Shown here piece after piece: positions 1-7,172 of a stretch of DNA of 64,000 nt. The notes under the pieces were generated by a model. That model saw only the letters and a list, made by a program, of their open reading frames with translations. It was not told the origin of the DNA and searched no databases. This DNA is from Tessaracoccus lacteus (lineage in GTDB: Bacteria > Actinomycetota > Actinomycetes > Propionibacteriales > Propionibacteriaceae). The stretch lies in NCBI RefSeq assembly GCF_029917005.1, contig NZ_CP123967.1, positions 2,418,001 to 2,482,000 on the forward strand, read 5' to 3'. The first letter of the stretch is position 1. The number at the start of each line of letters is the position of its first letter. The position numbers and the translations under genes were made by a program.

Positions 1-2
1 GT

Positions 3-1136
3 GACCCCATCTCCGGCAACTACAAGCTGGAGGACCTGAAGACCGAGGTCAGGCAGGCCATCGACGCCGGCATCGACGGCTTCGCGGTTGACATCCTCTC
101 GCTGAGCGGCTCGAACTGGGACCGCACCGTCCTGCTGATGCAGGCGGCCGAGGCTGTCTCAAGTGACTTCAAGATCATGCTGCAGGTAGACGCCACCGCC
201 AGCGCGGGCAAGGCCTCCGCCGCGGATCTCGCCGCCGCTCTCGCCACGTTGTCCAAGTACTCGTCCGTCTACAAGGTGGGCGGCAAGGTCGTGATTTCCC
301 CCTTCAAGGCGGAGAACAAGACCGCTTCCCAGTGGAAGTCGATCCTGGACCTGATGAAGTCGAAGTACTCCATCTCCACCGCCTTCTTCCCCGTCTTCCT
401 GAACGCCAGCAAGATGAGCGACTACGCGTCGATCAGCATGGGCTTCGGCAACTGGGGCGCCCGCGACCCCCTCCTGACCGCCAACGGCCCCAACTACGCT
501 GCCCAGGCGCACAAGCTGGGCAAGCTGTGGATGCAGCCCGTCGCCGTCCAGGACGAGCGCCCGAACCAGAAGCTCTACGACGAGGCAGGTAACACCGAGA
601 CCCTGCGCGCAGGCTGGGACAAGGCCATCTCGCAGGACGCGGACTGGGTGCTCCTGACCACCTGGAACGACTACTCAGAGGGCACGAGCTTCGCCCCCTC
701 GGACGACCACGGGTACAGCTTCCTCGACATCAGCAAGTACTACGCGACGCAGTTCAAGACCGATGCGAAGCCCGCCATCACCTCCGACGTGATCTACGTC
801 ACGCACCGCATCCAGTCCTACAAGACCAAACCCTCCTACAGCGGCATCATGGTCCAGTGGAGCGGCAACCGCACCACCCCGCGCGACACCGTCGAGCTGT
901 TGACGTTCCTGAAGGCGTCCACGACCGTAAGCGTCAAGGTCGGCAGCAAGAGCTACAGCTACACGGCACCGGCCGGGGTGAGCGCCAAGACGTTCCCTCT
1001 GGAGACGGGCTACACGACGGTCACCGCCACGAGGTCCGGTTCGACCGTCGCCTCGGTGAAGACCAAGGACGCAGTGACGTCCACCGTCACGCAGCAGGAC
1101 CTCTCGTACCACGCGGTGAGCAGCTCCGGCCGCTGA
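3..1136 (+). CDS. GH71-like alpha-1,3-glucanase (mutanase), 5' truncated by window
   Basis: This is the last 377 codons of a gene that begins before the window. The segment resembles glycoside hydrolase family 71 enzymes, which cleave alpha-1,3-glucans: it has the FAVDILSLSG strand near its start and TTWNDYSEGTSF near residue 220, matching the conserved Trp-Asn-Asp-Tyr block late in the family barrel. The last ~120 residues form a beta-rich tail with alternating Ser/Thr/Val, probably an accessory or cell-surface module. No signal peptide can be seen because the start is missing. It lies at the edge of a polysaccharide locus, so a role in trimming or remodelling an extracellular glucan is plausible but inferred. 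A strong hairpin follows the stop codon, so this is likely the end of its transcript. The family call is fairly secure; the substrate is not. Confidence 0.75.
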   Translation, partial: DPISGNYKLEDLKTEVRQAIDAGIDGFAVDILSLSGSNWDRTVLLMQAAEAVSSDFKIMLQVDATASAGKASAADLAAALATLSKYSSVYKVGGKVVISPFKAENKTASQWKSILDLMKSKYSISTAFFPVFLNASKMSDYASISMGFGNWGARDPLLTANGPNYAAQAHKLGKLWMQPVAVQDERPNQKLYDEAGNTETLRAGWDKAISQDADWVLLTTWNDYSEGTSFAPSDDHGYSFLDISKYYATQFKTDAKPAITSDVIYVTHRIQSYKTKPSYSGIMVQWSGNRTTPRDTVELLTFLKASTTVSVKVGSKSYSYTAPAGVSAKTFPLETGYTTVTATRSGSTVASVKTKDAVTSTVTQQDLSYHAVSSSGR

Positions 1137-1148
1137 CCCACGCGCCGA

Positions 1149-1184
1149 GGAAGGGCCGGACCCGTGTCAGGGTCCGGCCCTTCC
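1149..1184 (+). terminator. Hairpin terminator after the GH71-like gene
   Basis: A 15-bp perfect inverted repeat has arms GGAAGGGCCGGACCC and GGGTCCGGCCCTTCC around a 6-nt loop, 12 bp after the stop codon. There is no long T tract, as is common in high-GC actinobacteria. Confidence 0.75.
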
Positions 1185-1240
1185 GTCGTCACCGGGCCGG
1201 GAGCGGTACTGTGTGGCCCACCAGGCACGGGGAGGCGCAG

Positions 1241-1951
1241 ATGGCTACGGGGAACACCTTCATGGACAGCTATGCACGCCTGTTCAGGGCGCAGAAGACG
1301 TCGGTGGGAGTTTCCTACTACTCGCGCTGGATCAACCGCCCGATCGGCCGCGTCCTCGCCTCCGCCGCCCACGTGCTCGGCCTCACCCCCAATGCGGTCA
1401 CCGGCCTGTCGGCACTGTGCTCGCTGGGCGCACTCGTGCTGCTCGTGCTCGCCGAGCCGTCTCCCCTGACCGGGCTCGGCGTCGGCCTCCTGCTGGTCCT
1501 CGGGTTCGCCTTCGATTCCGCCGACGGGCAGCTCGCCCGGCTGCGGGGCGGCGGGTCGCGGCTCGGCGAATGGCTCGACCACCTCGTCGACTCCGGCAAG
1601 ACCGTGCTGGTCCACACCGCCGTCCTGCTCGCCGCCTGGCTGCACTGGGACGTTCCGACGGGGTGGCTGCTCGTCCCGCTCGCCTACCTGTTCGTGGCGG
1701 TGGTGCAGTTCTCCGGGATCCTGCTGACGCAGTTCCTGCTGCCGAAGGATCAGTCCGCGACACCACGTCAGCCGAGCGCGGCCCGCTCGCTCGCTCTGCT
1801 GCCGGCCGACTACGGGGTGCTGTGTCTCGCCTTCCTGCTCTCCGGGGCTCCCGCCGTGTTCACGGTGGTCTACACGGTACTCGGCGCCCTGACCGCGCTC
1901 GTCACCGCTGGCCTGATCGCCCAGTGGGCCCGGCGGCTGCGGGCGGCCTGA
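1241..1951 (+). CDS. CDP-alcohol phosphatidyltransferase family protein
   Basis: This 236-residue integral membrane enzyme carries the complete CDP-alcohol phosphotransferase signature DGxxARx8GxxxDxxxD around residues 90-113 (DGQLAR, then GEWLDHLVD), which binds the divalent metals and the CDP-linked donor. Several hydrophobic helices surround the motif. The family moves a phospho-alcohol from CDP-alcohol to an acceptor such as a diacylglycerol, inositol phosphate or sugar; the acceptor cannot be read from the sequence. The ATG at 1241 is preceded by GGGGAGG, a good ribosome site; an upstream in-frame extension would run back into the GH71 gene and has no support. It stands alone between a terminator and a convergent gene cluster. 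A role in envelope lipid or polymer modification is inferred from the neighbours. Confidence 0.85.
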   Translation: MATGNTFMDSYARLFRAQKTSVGVSYYSRWINRPIGRVLASAAHVLGLTPNAVTGLSALCSLGALVLLVLAEPSPLTGLGVGLLLVLGFAFDSADGQLARLRGGGSRLGEWLDHLVDSGKTVLVHTAVLLAAWLHWDVPTGWLLVPLAYLFVAVVQFSGILLTQFLLPKDQSATPRQPSAARSLALLPADYGVLCLAFLLSGAPAVFTVVYTVLGALTALVTAGLIAQWARRLRAA

Positions 1952-1955
1952 AACC

Positions 1956-2654
1956 TCAGATCACGCCCTCGTGCGTCTCCCCCGTCGCGGGGACGTAGAG
2001 GCGGTGCGTCGACGTGTCCTCGCGGTCGAACCAGAGTCCTTCCTTCGGCGCCCGCCAGGTCGCAGGCGCCCCGGCCCAGACTCCCCGATCCCGCTTTCCC
2101 GACCGGGTGAGAACCGACCCGGCGGCCAGCACGGACCTCTCGGGCAGCGACGCGCCCCCGAGGATCAGGCACCGCGCGCCCACGAAGCTGCGCTCCCCCA
2201 CCACTACCGGATACGCGACCTGCGCGTCGCGGGAAAGGTCGACGCTGTGGGTGAGAATCAGCGTCTGACGTCCCGCCACCGAGGCGAGCGCCCCGACGGT
2301 GACCCCACCGGAGCAGTCCACGCTGTGCCGCGACGTGACCTTCGCCTTCTCCCCCAGGATCAGCCGCGCCCCGTCCGGGTAGTGGCGGTCGTACACGGGG
2401 TGTGCGGAGATGAGGTTCATCCGCCCGATGCGCGACCCGGGCGCCAGCTCGACAGCCGACAGGTCCTTGAACAGGTTGAATCTCCCGACCGAGGCCCCGT
2501 CGCCCACGGTGAACCGCCGCACGCGCAGCACGAGATTCATCGCGGCTCTGGCGCTCGGCGCCACGTCATGCCCCACCTTCCTGAGTAGGGCGTTCTTCGC
2601 CCGGCTCGCAGGCAGCAGCCACACGGCCGTCGTCGCGATGTCCACCAGTGCCAT
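1956..2654 (-). CDS. Left-handed beta-helix acyltransferase
   Basis: This 232-residue protein has hexapeptide-repeat character from about residue 50 to 200 (for example VGDGASVGRF, SRIGRMNLIS, GALASVAG, VGERSFVGARCLILGGASLP), the hallmark of trimeric acetyltransferases that O- or N-acetylate sugars from acetyl-CoA. A short hydrophobic N-terminus (ALVDIATTAVWLLPA) could attach it to the membrane. Its start ATG at 2654 shares one base with the stop codon of the flippase gene upstream, so the two are translationally coupled. It is the last gene of a two-gene unit on this strand and converges on the phosphatidyltransferase. It most likely acetylates a sugar of the exported polysaccharide; the acceptor is unknown. 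Confidence 0.7.
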   Translation of the reverse strand: MALVDIATTAVWLLPASRAKNALLRKVGHDVAPSARAAMNLVLRVRRFTVGDGASVGRFNLFKDLSAVELAPGSRIGRMNLISAHPVYDRHYPDGARLILGEKAKVTSRHSVDCSGGVTVGALASVAGRQTLILTHSVDLSRDAQVAYPVVVGERSFVGARCLILGGASLPERSVLAAGSVLTRSGKRDRGVWAGAPATWRAPKEGLWFDREDTSTHRLYVPATGETHEGVI

Positions 2655-3880
2655 CACAGCTCCTCCGTCCCGGCGCCGCGCAGGACGCGCAACGCCACAA
2701 CCAGTTCCCATCCCATCCTGACCGCGAGGCCGAGTACCACGCCGACCAGGGCGCCCTCGGCGCCCCACCACACCGCGCCGGCGGCGACGAGCGGTAGGCC
2801 CACCAGTGCGCCGACGAGTGTCGCCCTGGCGACGACCCGCAGCTTCCCGAACGTCGCCAGGACCGTCTTCGCGATGACAGACTCCATGAAGTTCAAGGCC
2901 ACGAACCCGGCCATCAGCACCACGAGGGCCCCCGACGGCTCCAGGCTTCCCGCTCCGAGCCAGCCGAGCAGTGGCCGCCCGGCGACCCAGACCGCCAGCG
3001 CCATCAGCACCGCGATTCCCGCGCTGCCGGCCAGCCCCCGCTGCGCGCGGGACGCAGGGTGACGACCGCGCGGCACCCAGCCCTGCAGTACCGTGACGGC
3101 CGGCCCCATGGCCACCGACACCTGACGCTGCAGCTTGTCGGCCAGCGCATACAGCGGCTGCACCCCGGGGGCGACGGCAGAGACGATGATCACGGGTGCC
3201 GCGACATAGCCGGCGCTGCCCAGCGCAGACACGAGCCCGTCGCCGCGGCTGCGGAGCAGCTGGCCGAGCCCCGGCACTGCGGCGGGCACCGCCCCGGACC
3301 GCCTGAGGTAGGAGAAGATCCAGACGGAGGACAGGCAGAAGGCCGCAAGGAATCCCGCAGACTGACAGGCCAGCCCCACCCCGGCGTCGGCCCCGCCCCG
3401 CATCAGCAGGATGCCGACGAGCGTGCCGAGCACCCGCGGCACGGTCTCGACAAGCAGGAAGACGTAGGGGCGCGCGAGACCCACGAAGAACCAGTTGGCG
3501 GTGAGCCCCGCCAGGGAGGCCGTGCCGGTGCCGAGAGCCGCGAGGTCCGGTCGCGCGGGGGCCAGCAGCATCGACACCAGCACAGCCACCAGGACGACGG
3601 GCACGAACAGCGAGAGCCGCACCTTCACCGACGAGACGAACTCCTCGCGCCGCTGATCGGCGGAGCCGCGCGCGACCTCCGCCGGACCGGACAGGGACCA
3701 GCCGTAGGCGACCGCCACCGCTGCGATCGCCCCCACCGACTGCCCCACCGCGATCGCACCCCAGGCGGCGTCGCCGCTGGCCCGGATCATCGCCGGGATG
3801 ACAACGAGGGAGGCGACGGCGAGCAGGAGCATGGAGAGGGCATACCCGAACGCCTTGTTGAGCCCGGACAGTGCGCGCAC
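2654..3880 (-). CDS. Oligosaccharide flippase (Wzx/polysaccharide exporter family)
   Basis: A 408-residue protein made almost entirely of hydrophobic helices (about 12), with short charged loops such as RGSADQRREEF, as in Wzx-type MOP-superfamily flippases that move undecaprenyl-linked sugar units across the membrane. I chose the GTG at 3880 because GGGGGGAGGAAC lies just upstream; an in-frame GTG at 3922 lacks a comparable ribosome site and adds an Arg/Ala-rich stretch not typical of the family. It is coupled by a 1-base overlap to the acyltransferase that follows. It shares an upstream region with the divergent WcaF-like gene. The polymerase, glycosyltransferases and initiating transferase nearby support a Wzx/Wzy-type pathway. 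Confidence 0.8.
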   Translation of the reverse strand: MRALSGLNKAFGYALSMLLLAVASLVVIPAMIRASGDAAWGAIAVGQSVGAIAAVAVAYGWSLSGPAEVARGSADQRREEFVSSVKVRLSLFVPVVLVAVLVSMLLAPARPDLAALGTGTASLAGLTANWFFVGLARPYVFLLVETVPRVLGTLVGILLMRGGADAGVGLACQSAGFLAAFCLSSVWIFSYLRRSGAVPAAVPGLGQLLRSRGDGLVSALGSAGYVAAPVIIVSAVAPGVQPLYALADKLQRQVSVAMGPAVTVLQGWVPRGRHPASRAQRGLAGSAGIAVLMALAVWVAGRPLLGWLGAGSLEPSGALVVLMAGFVALNFMESVIAKTVLATFGKLRVVARATLVGALVGLPLVAAGAVWWGAEGALVGVVLGLAVRMGWELVVALRVLRGAGTEEL

Positions 3881-3999
3881 GATGTTCCTCCCCCCTGCCG
3901 CGGCCGAGGGCCGCCTGCGCACGAAGTCTATGGTTTAGGCCCTCGCCACGGGGGATTGCTCGTTATAGTGGCCCCATTGCGGACCGTAGAGGGGGGCTC

Positions 4000-4548
4000 A
4001 TGGAACCGCGGTGGGATCTCAGTGGCTGCACGGGATACGACAAAGGTCGTGGCTTTGTGTGGCAGGTGTTGTGGCAGCTGGTCTCGGGGCTGGTGTTCGT
4101 CCGGTGGTGGTGCCCGGCCGGGCTGCGGGTCAGGATTCTCAGGGCGTTCGGGGCCGAGATCGGCGAAGGCGTCTACATCAAGCCGCGCGTGCGTGTGCAC
4201 TGGCCGTGGCGGCTCAAGGTCGGCGACCACTCCTGGATCGGCGAGGACGCCTGGATCCTGAACCTGGTGCAGGTGAGCATCGGAAGCCAGTCGATCATCT
4301 CGCAGTCGGCGCTGCTGTGCAGCGGCTCACACGACATGCACTCGCCCACGTTCGAGCTGAACAACGCGCCCATCACCATCGGCAACGGCACGTGGATCGC
4401 CGCCCGCGCGACGGTGCTGCGCGGGGTGACGGTCGGCGACGGCGCGGTGGTCGGCTCAGGGGCACTGGTGGTCAAGGACGTCGCGGACGGGCAGATCGTG
4501 CTCGCCCCGGTGGCCGAGCCGCTGCTCCGCAAGCGCCCAGCGGCATGA
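4000..4548 (+). CDS. WcaF-like O-acetyltransferase
   Basis: A 182-residue hexapeptide-repeat protein resembling WcaF-type colanic acid acetyltransferases. The N-terminus (RWDLSGCTGYDKGRGFVWQV) and the motif LLCSGSHDMHSP with the conserved catalytic-type His, followed by ITIGNGTWIAARATVLRGVTVGDGAVVGSGALV, are typical of that branch. The reaction is transfer of acetyl from acetyl-CoA to a sugar hydroxyl. The ATG at 4000 follows GAGGGGGG, and the reading frame overlaps the next gene by ATGA, so the two are co-translated. It is the first gene of a two-gene unit with a glycosyltransferase. The specific sugar cannot be assigned. Confidence 0.8.
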   Translation: MEPRWDLSGCTGYDKGRGFVWQVLWQLVSGLVFVRWWCPAGLRVRILRAFGAEIGEGVYIKPRVRVHWPWRLKVGDHSWIGEDAWILNLVQVSIGSQSIISQSALLCSGSHDMHSPTFELNNAPITIGNGTWIAARATVLRGVTVGDGAVVGSGALVVKDVADGQIVLAPVAEPLLRKRPAA

Positions 4549-5669
4549 GAATCCTGTCGGTCGTCACGCTCATCAGCCCGCTCGGCGAGTACGGCGGGCC
4601 CGTGCGGGTGGCGGTCAACCAGGCGAAAGCGCTGCAGGACCGCGGGCACCAGGTGCAAATCATCGCCTCGACCCGCGGCTTCCCGCGCGACGAGGTGCCC
4701 ACGCAGCTGGACGGGGTCCCGCTCCACCTGTTCCGCGGCATCCAGGTCCTGCCGGGCGCCGGCTTCGCCGGCCTCGCGGCGCCCGGCCTGTGGGCTTGGC
4801 TGCTGCGCCATGTGCGCAGCGCCGACGTCGTGCACGTGCACGCGGCGCGCGACCTGGTGACGCTGCCCGCGGCCGCCATCGCCCGGTTGGAGGGGGTCCC
4901 GTACTTCCTGCAGACGCACGGCATGATCGACCCGTCGGACAACCCGCTGGCCCGCCCGCTCGACGCGCTCATGACGCGCCCCGTCCTCCGCGGAGCCCGG
5001 GAGATCTTCCACCTCACCGCACTGGAGCGCGGCCAACTGCAGGAGGTGGCCGGCCCAGAGCTGCGGCTGGCGGAGCTGGCGAACGGCGTGCCGCTCGCCG
5101 ACCCGCCGCCGGTCAGCGTGGCGGGTCCCGAGGTGCTGTTCCTCGCCCGGCTCGCGCCACGCAAGCGGCCGATGCTGCTCGTCGACGCCGCGCGCGCCCT
5201 GCACGAGAAGCACCCCCGGGCACGGTTCACGCTCGTCGGGCCGGACGAGGGCGAGGGGCCGGCGGTCAAGCAGGCGGTGCGGGAGGCCGTCAGCGCCGGT
5301 GTGCCGGTGGCCTGGGAGGGTCCACTCGGCCCGGATCTCGTGCTGGAGCGCACCTCGCGTTCGACGATCTACGTCCTGCCATCGATCAACGAGCCGTACC
5401 CCATGTCGGTGCTCGAAGCCATGTCGGTCGGCCGCCCGGTGATCATCACCGACACCTGTGGCCTGGCCCCCCTCGTCGAACGCGCCGGCGCTGGAATCGT
5501 CGTGGACGACTCGACCGACGCTTTCGTCGACGCCGTCGACGCGCTGCTCAGCGACCCCCAGCTGGCGCTCGACTGCGGTCGGCGCGGCCGCGAGTTCGTG
5601 CGGTCGGACCTCACGATGGAGGCGATCGCCGCGTCTCTGGAGCAGCACTACGGGTCGGCGCTCGCCTGA
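4545..5669 (+). CDS. Glycosyltransferase family 4-type protein
   Basis: A 374-residue GT-B fold glycosyltransferase. The N-terminal half starts RILSVVTLISPLGEYGGPVR with the GGPVR acceptor-side loop common in GT4 enzymes, and has VVHVHAARDLV. The C-terminal half has LARLAPRKRP and EPYPMSVLEAMSVGRPVI, the EX7E-type donor-binding block. It should add a sugar from a nucleotide donor to the lipid-linked repeat unit on the cytoplasmic face. The start ATG at 4545 overlaps the stop of the WcaF-like gene. Its last 59 bp overlap the 3' end of the convergent polymerase gene. Donor and linkage are unknown. Confidence 0.85.
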   Translation: MRILSVVTLISPLGEYGGPVRVAVNQAKALQDRGHQVQIIASTRGFPRDEVPTQLDGVPLHLFRGIQVLPGAGFAGLAAPGLWAWLLRHVRSADVVHVHAARDLVTLPAAAIARLEGVPYFLQTHGMIDPSDNPLARPLDALMTRPVLRGAREIFHLTALERGQLQEVAGPELRLAELANGVPLADPPPVSVAGPEVLFLARLAPRKRPMLLVDAARALHEKHPRARFTLVGPDEGEGPAVKQAVREAVSAGVPVAWEGPLGPDLVLERTSRSTIYVLPSINEPYPMSVLEAMSVGRPVIITDTCGLAPLVERAGAGIVVDDSTDAFVDAVDALLSDPQLALDCGRRGREFVRSDLTMEAIAASLEQHYGSALA

Positions 5670-7056
5670 CCCACAGCAGGCACGCCATCGCGACGGCGAT
5701 CGACCCCGTCGCCTGCAGGAGCGAACCGCGCAGCAGGATCGTCATGTAGACGGGAAGGATGGCGCCGACGATGGCCCACCAGCCCGACGACGCGAAGGTC
5801 GGTCCCACCTTGCGGTCCATGGCCGCCAGCAGCGCGCCGAGTACCAGGAATCCGACGACCACCGCGACGACGCCCCCGTTGACCAGCAGCTCGGCCCACA
5901 GGGGAGCTGACAGGTTGTCGAACGAGTAACCCCGGTACTGCGCGAGCAGCGCACCTGTGTCGATCGGCTTGTCGGGCCAGATGCTGCGTGGCACCCAGAA
6001 GAACATGCTGCCCAGCAGCTGCCGCCCAGGCTCGACCAGTCCGTCCACGGTGTAGGAGTAGGCGTTGGCGATCTGCCAGAACGCGTCGTAGTCGGGGTTG
6101 CCGAGGTACTCCTGGAAGAACCCGGACCTCGTCAGCCGCACCTCGTCGGTCCGGAAAGCGTCGGCGAGCGGGAAGACGAAGAGGAAGCCTGCGAGGGTGC
6201 CGAGCATCGTGATCCGCGCGCGACCCGCTGTCCTCAGCGCCCCGAGATAGGCGACCAGCGCGAACGCCACGGTGCCGAAGGTGTAGCGGGCGCTCGAGAT
6301 CGGGCTGACGATCGCCATCAGGACCATCAGGCCGATCGCGATCATCACTGTGTGGGTCGCACGCCTCATCCCGGAGGCGTCGCGTCTGATCTGCACAAGG
6401 GCGCCGACCGCGACCAGCATCGGGTAGATCGCCAGCGCATAGAACACGGCGCGCATCGAGGGGTCAGGCCAGGCGGCGTTGCGCGCCGCGAAGGCCGCGG
6501 CGCGCGACCCGAGGGCCGCCCCCACCCCGACCTTCGCGAGGAAGTAGGCGCCGAACAGGAGCCCTGCGCCCATGAGCACGATGGACCTGGGAGCGCTGAC
6601 CGCGACTGCCGGCTCCCCATGGACGGCGTCGCGTCGTCGCAACGCCCTCCACATCAGTCTCCCGACCTCATACGAGGCGAGGCCGCCCACCACGATGAGC
6701 GCGGTGGGCATGTCAAGGGCGGGGTCGATGCCCGACGTCGTGGTCGAGATCTCCCCGGAGCGCAGCTGCGCGGTCGGCGCGACGCCCATGAAGATGTAGG
6801 CGAAGAGCCAGAAGAAGAACTCGAAGAGGGCGGGCACCCCGCGCACCCAGATGACCGACAGACGGATGCCTGCCCAGACCATGACGAGCGTCGTCAGGAC
6901 CCAGGCCCGGCTCCGCTCGATGTCCGGAACCTCCGCGAGCAGCGCGGCGGGCAACCCGACGGACAGAACCAACACGGAAGCGGCCATCCAGACCGTGGCG
7001 GCCGGCCGGCGCTGCATTCCGTGCGCCTCAGCAGCTGATTCCGTTGTCAGGCTCAC
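5611..7056 (-). CDS. Wzy-like O-antigen/oligosaccharide repeat-unit polymerase
   Basis: A 481-residue polytopic membrane protein with about 11-12 hydrophobic segments. Around residues 335-400 it carries FFWVPRSIWPDKPIDTG followed by SAPLWAELLVNGG, the pattern seen in the oligosaccharide repeat-unit polymerase family: a large outside loop with WPxKP, then a helix beginning with E and NGG. These enzymes polymerise undecaprenyl-linked repeat units on the outer face of the membrane. The start is a GTG at 7056 with GGGGGTT upstream. The 3' end overlaps the convergent glycosyltransferase. It is divergent from the BY-kinase gene, and the 116-bp gap between them holds two copies of GATATC flanking GGGG (around 7134-7150), a possible regulatory site. 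Confidence 0.75.
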   Translation of the reverse strand: MSLTTESAAEAHGMQRRPAATVWMAASVLVLSVGLPAALLAEVPDIERSRAWVLTTLVMVWAGIRLSVIWVRGVPALFEFFFWLFAYIFMGVAPTAQLRSGEISTTTSGIDPALDMPTALIVVGGLASYEVGRLMWRALRRRDAVHGEPAVAVSAPRSIVLMGAGLLFGAYFLAKVGVGAALGSRAAAFAARNAAWPDPSMRAVFYALAIYPMLVAVGALVQIRRDASGMRRATHTVMIAIGLMVLMAIVSPISSARYTFGTVAFALVAYLGALRTAGRARITMLGTLAGFLFVFPLADAFRTDEVRLTRSGFFQEYLGNPDYDAFWQIANAYSYTVDGLVEPGRQLLGSMFFWVPRSIWPDKPIDTGALLAQYRGYSFDNLSAPLWAELLVNGGVVAVVVGFLVLGALLAAMDRKVGPTFASSGWWAIVGAILPVYMTILLRGSLLQATGSIAVAMACLLWVRRAPTRSAAPETRRSPPS

Positions 7057-7172
7057 GCAACCCCCAGATCACATCCGAATGTGGAAATGTTCCCACCCCC
7101 GCCACCAAGGCGGTACCCTTTCGGCAGGACCACGATATCGGGGGATATCGAACCGGGGGGGAGGGTCCTGAA

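Noticed and set aside
7100-7160. Possible riboswitch or leader RNA upstream of the BY-kinase gene
   Set aside because: Only short palindromes are visible and no known riboswitch core can be drawn.
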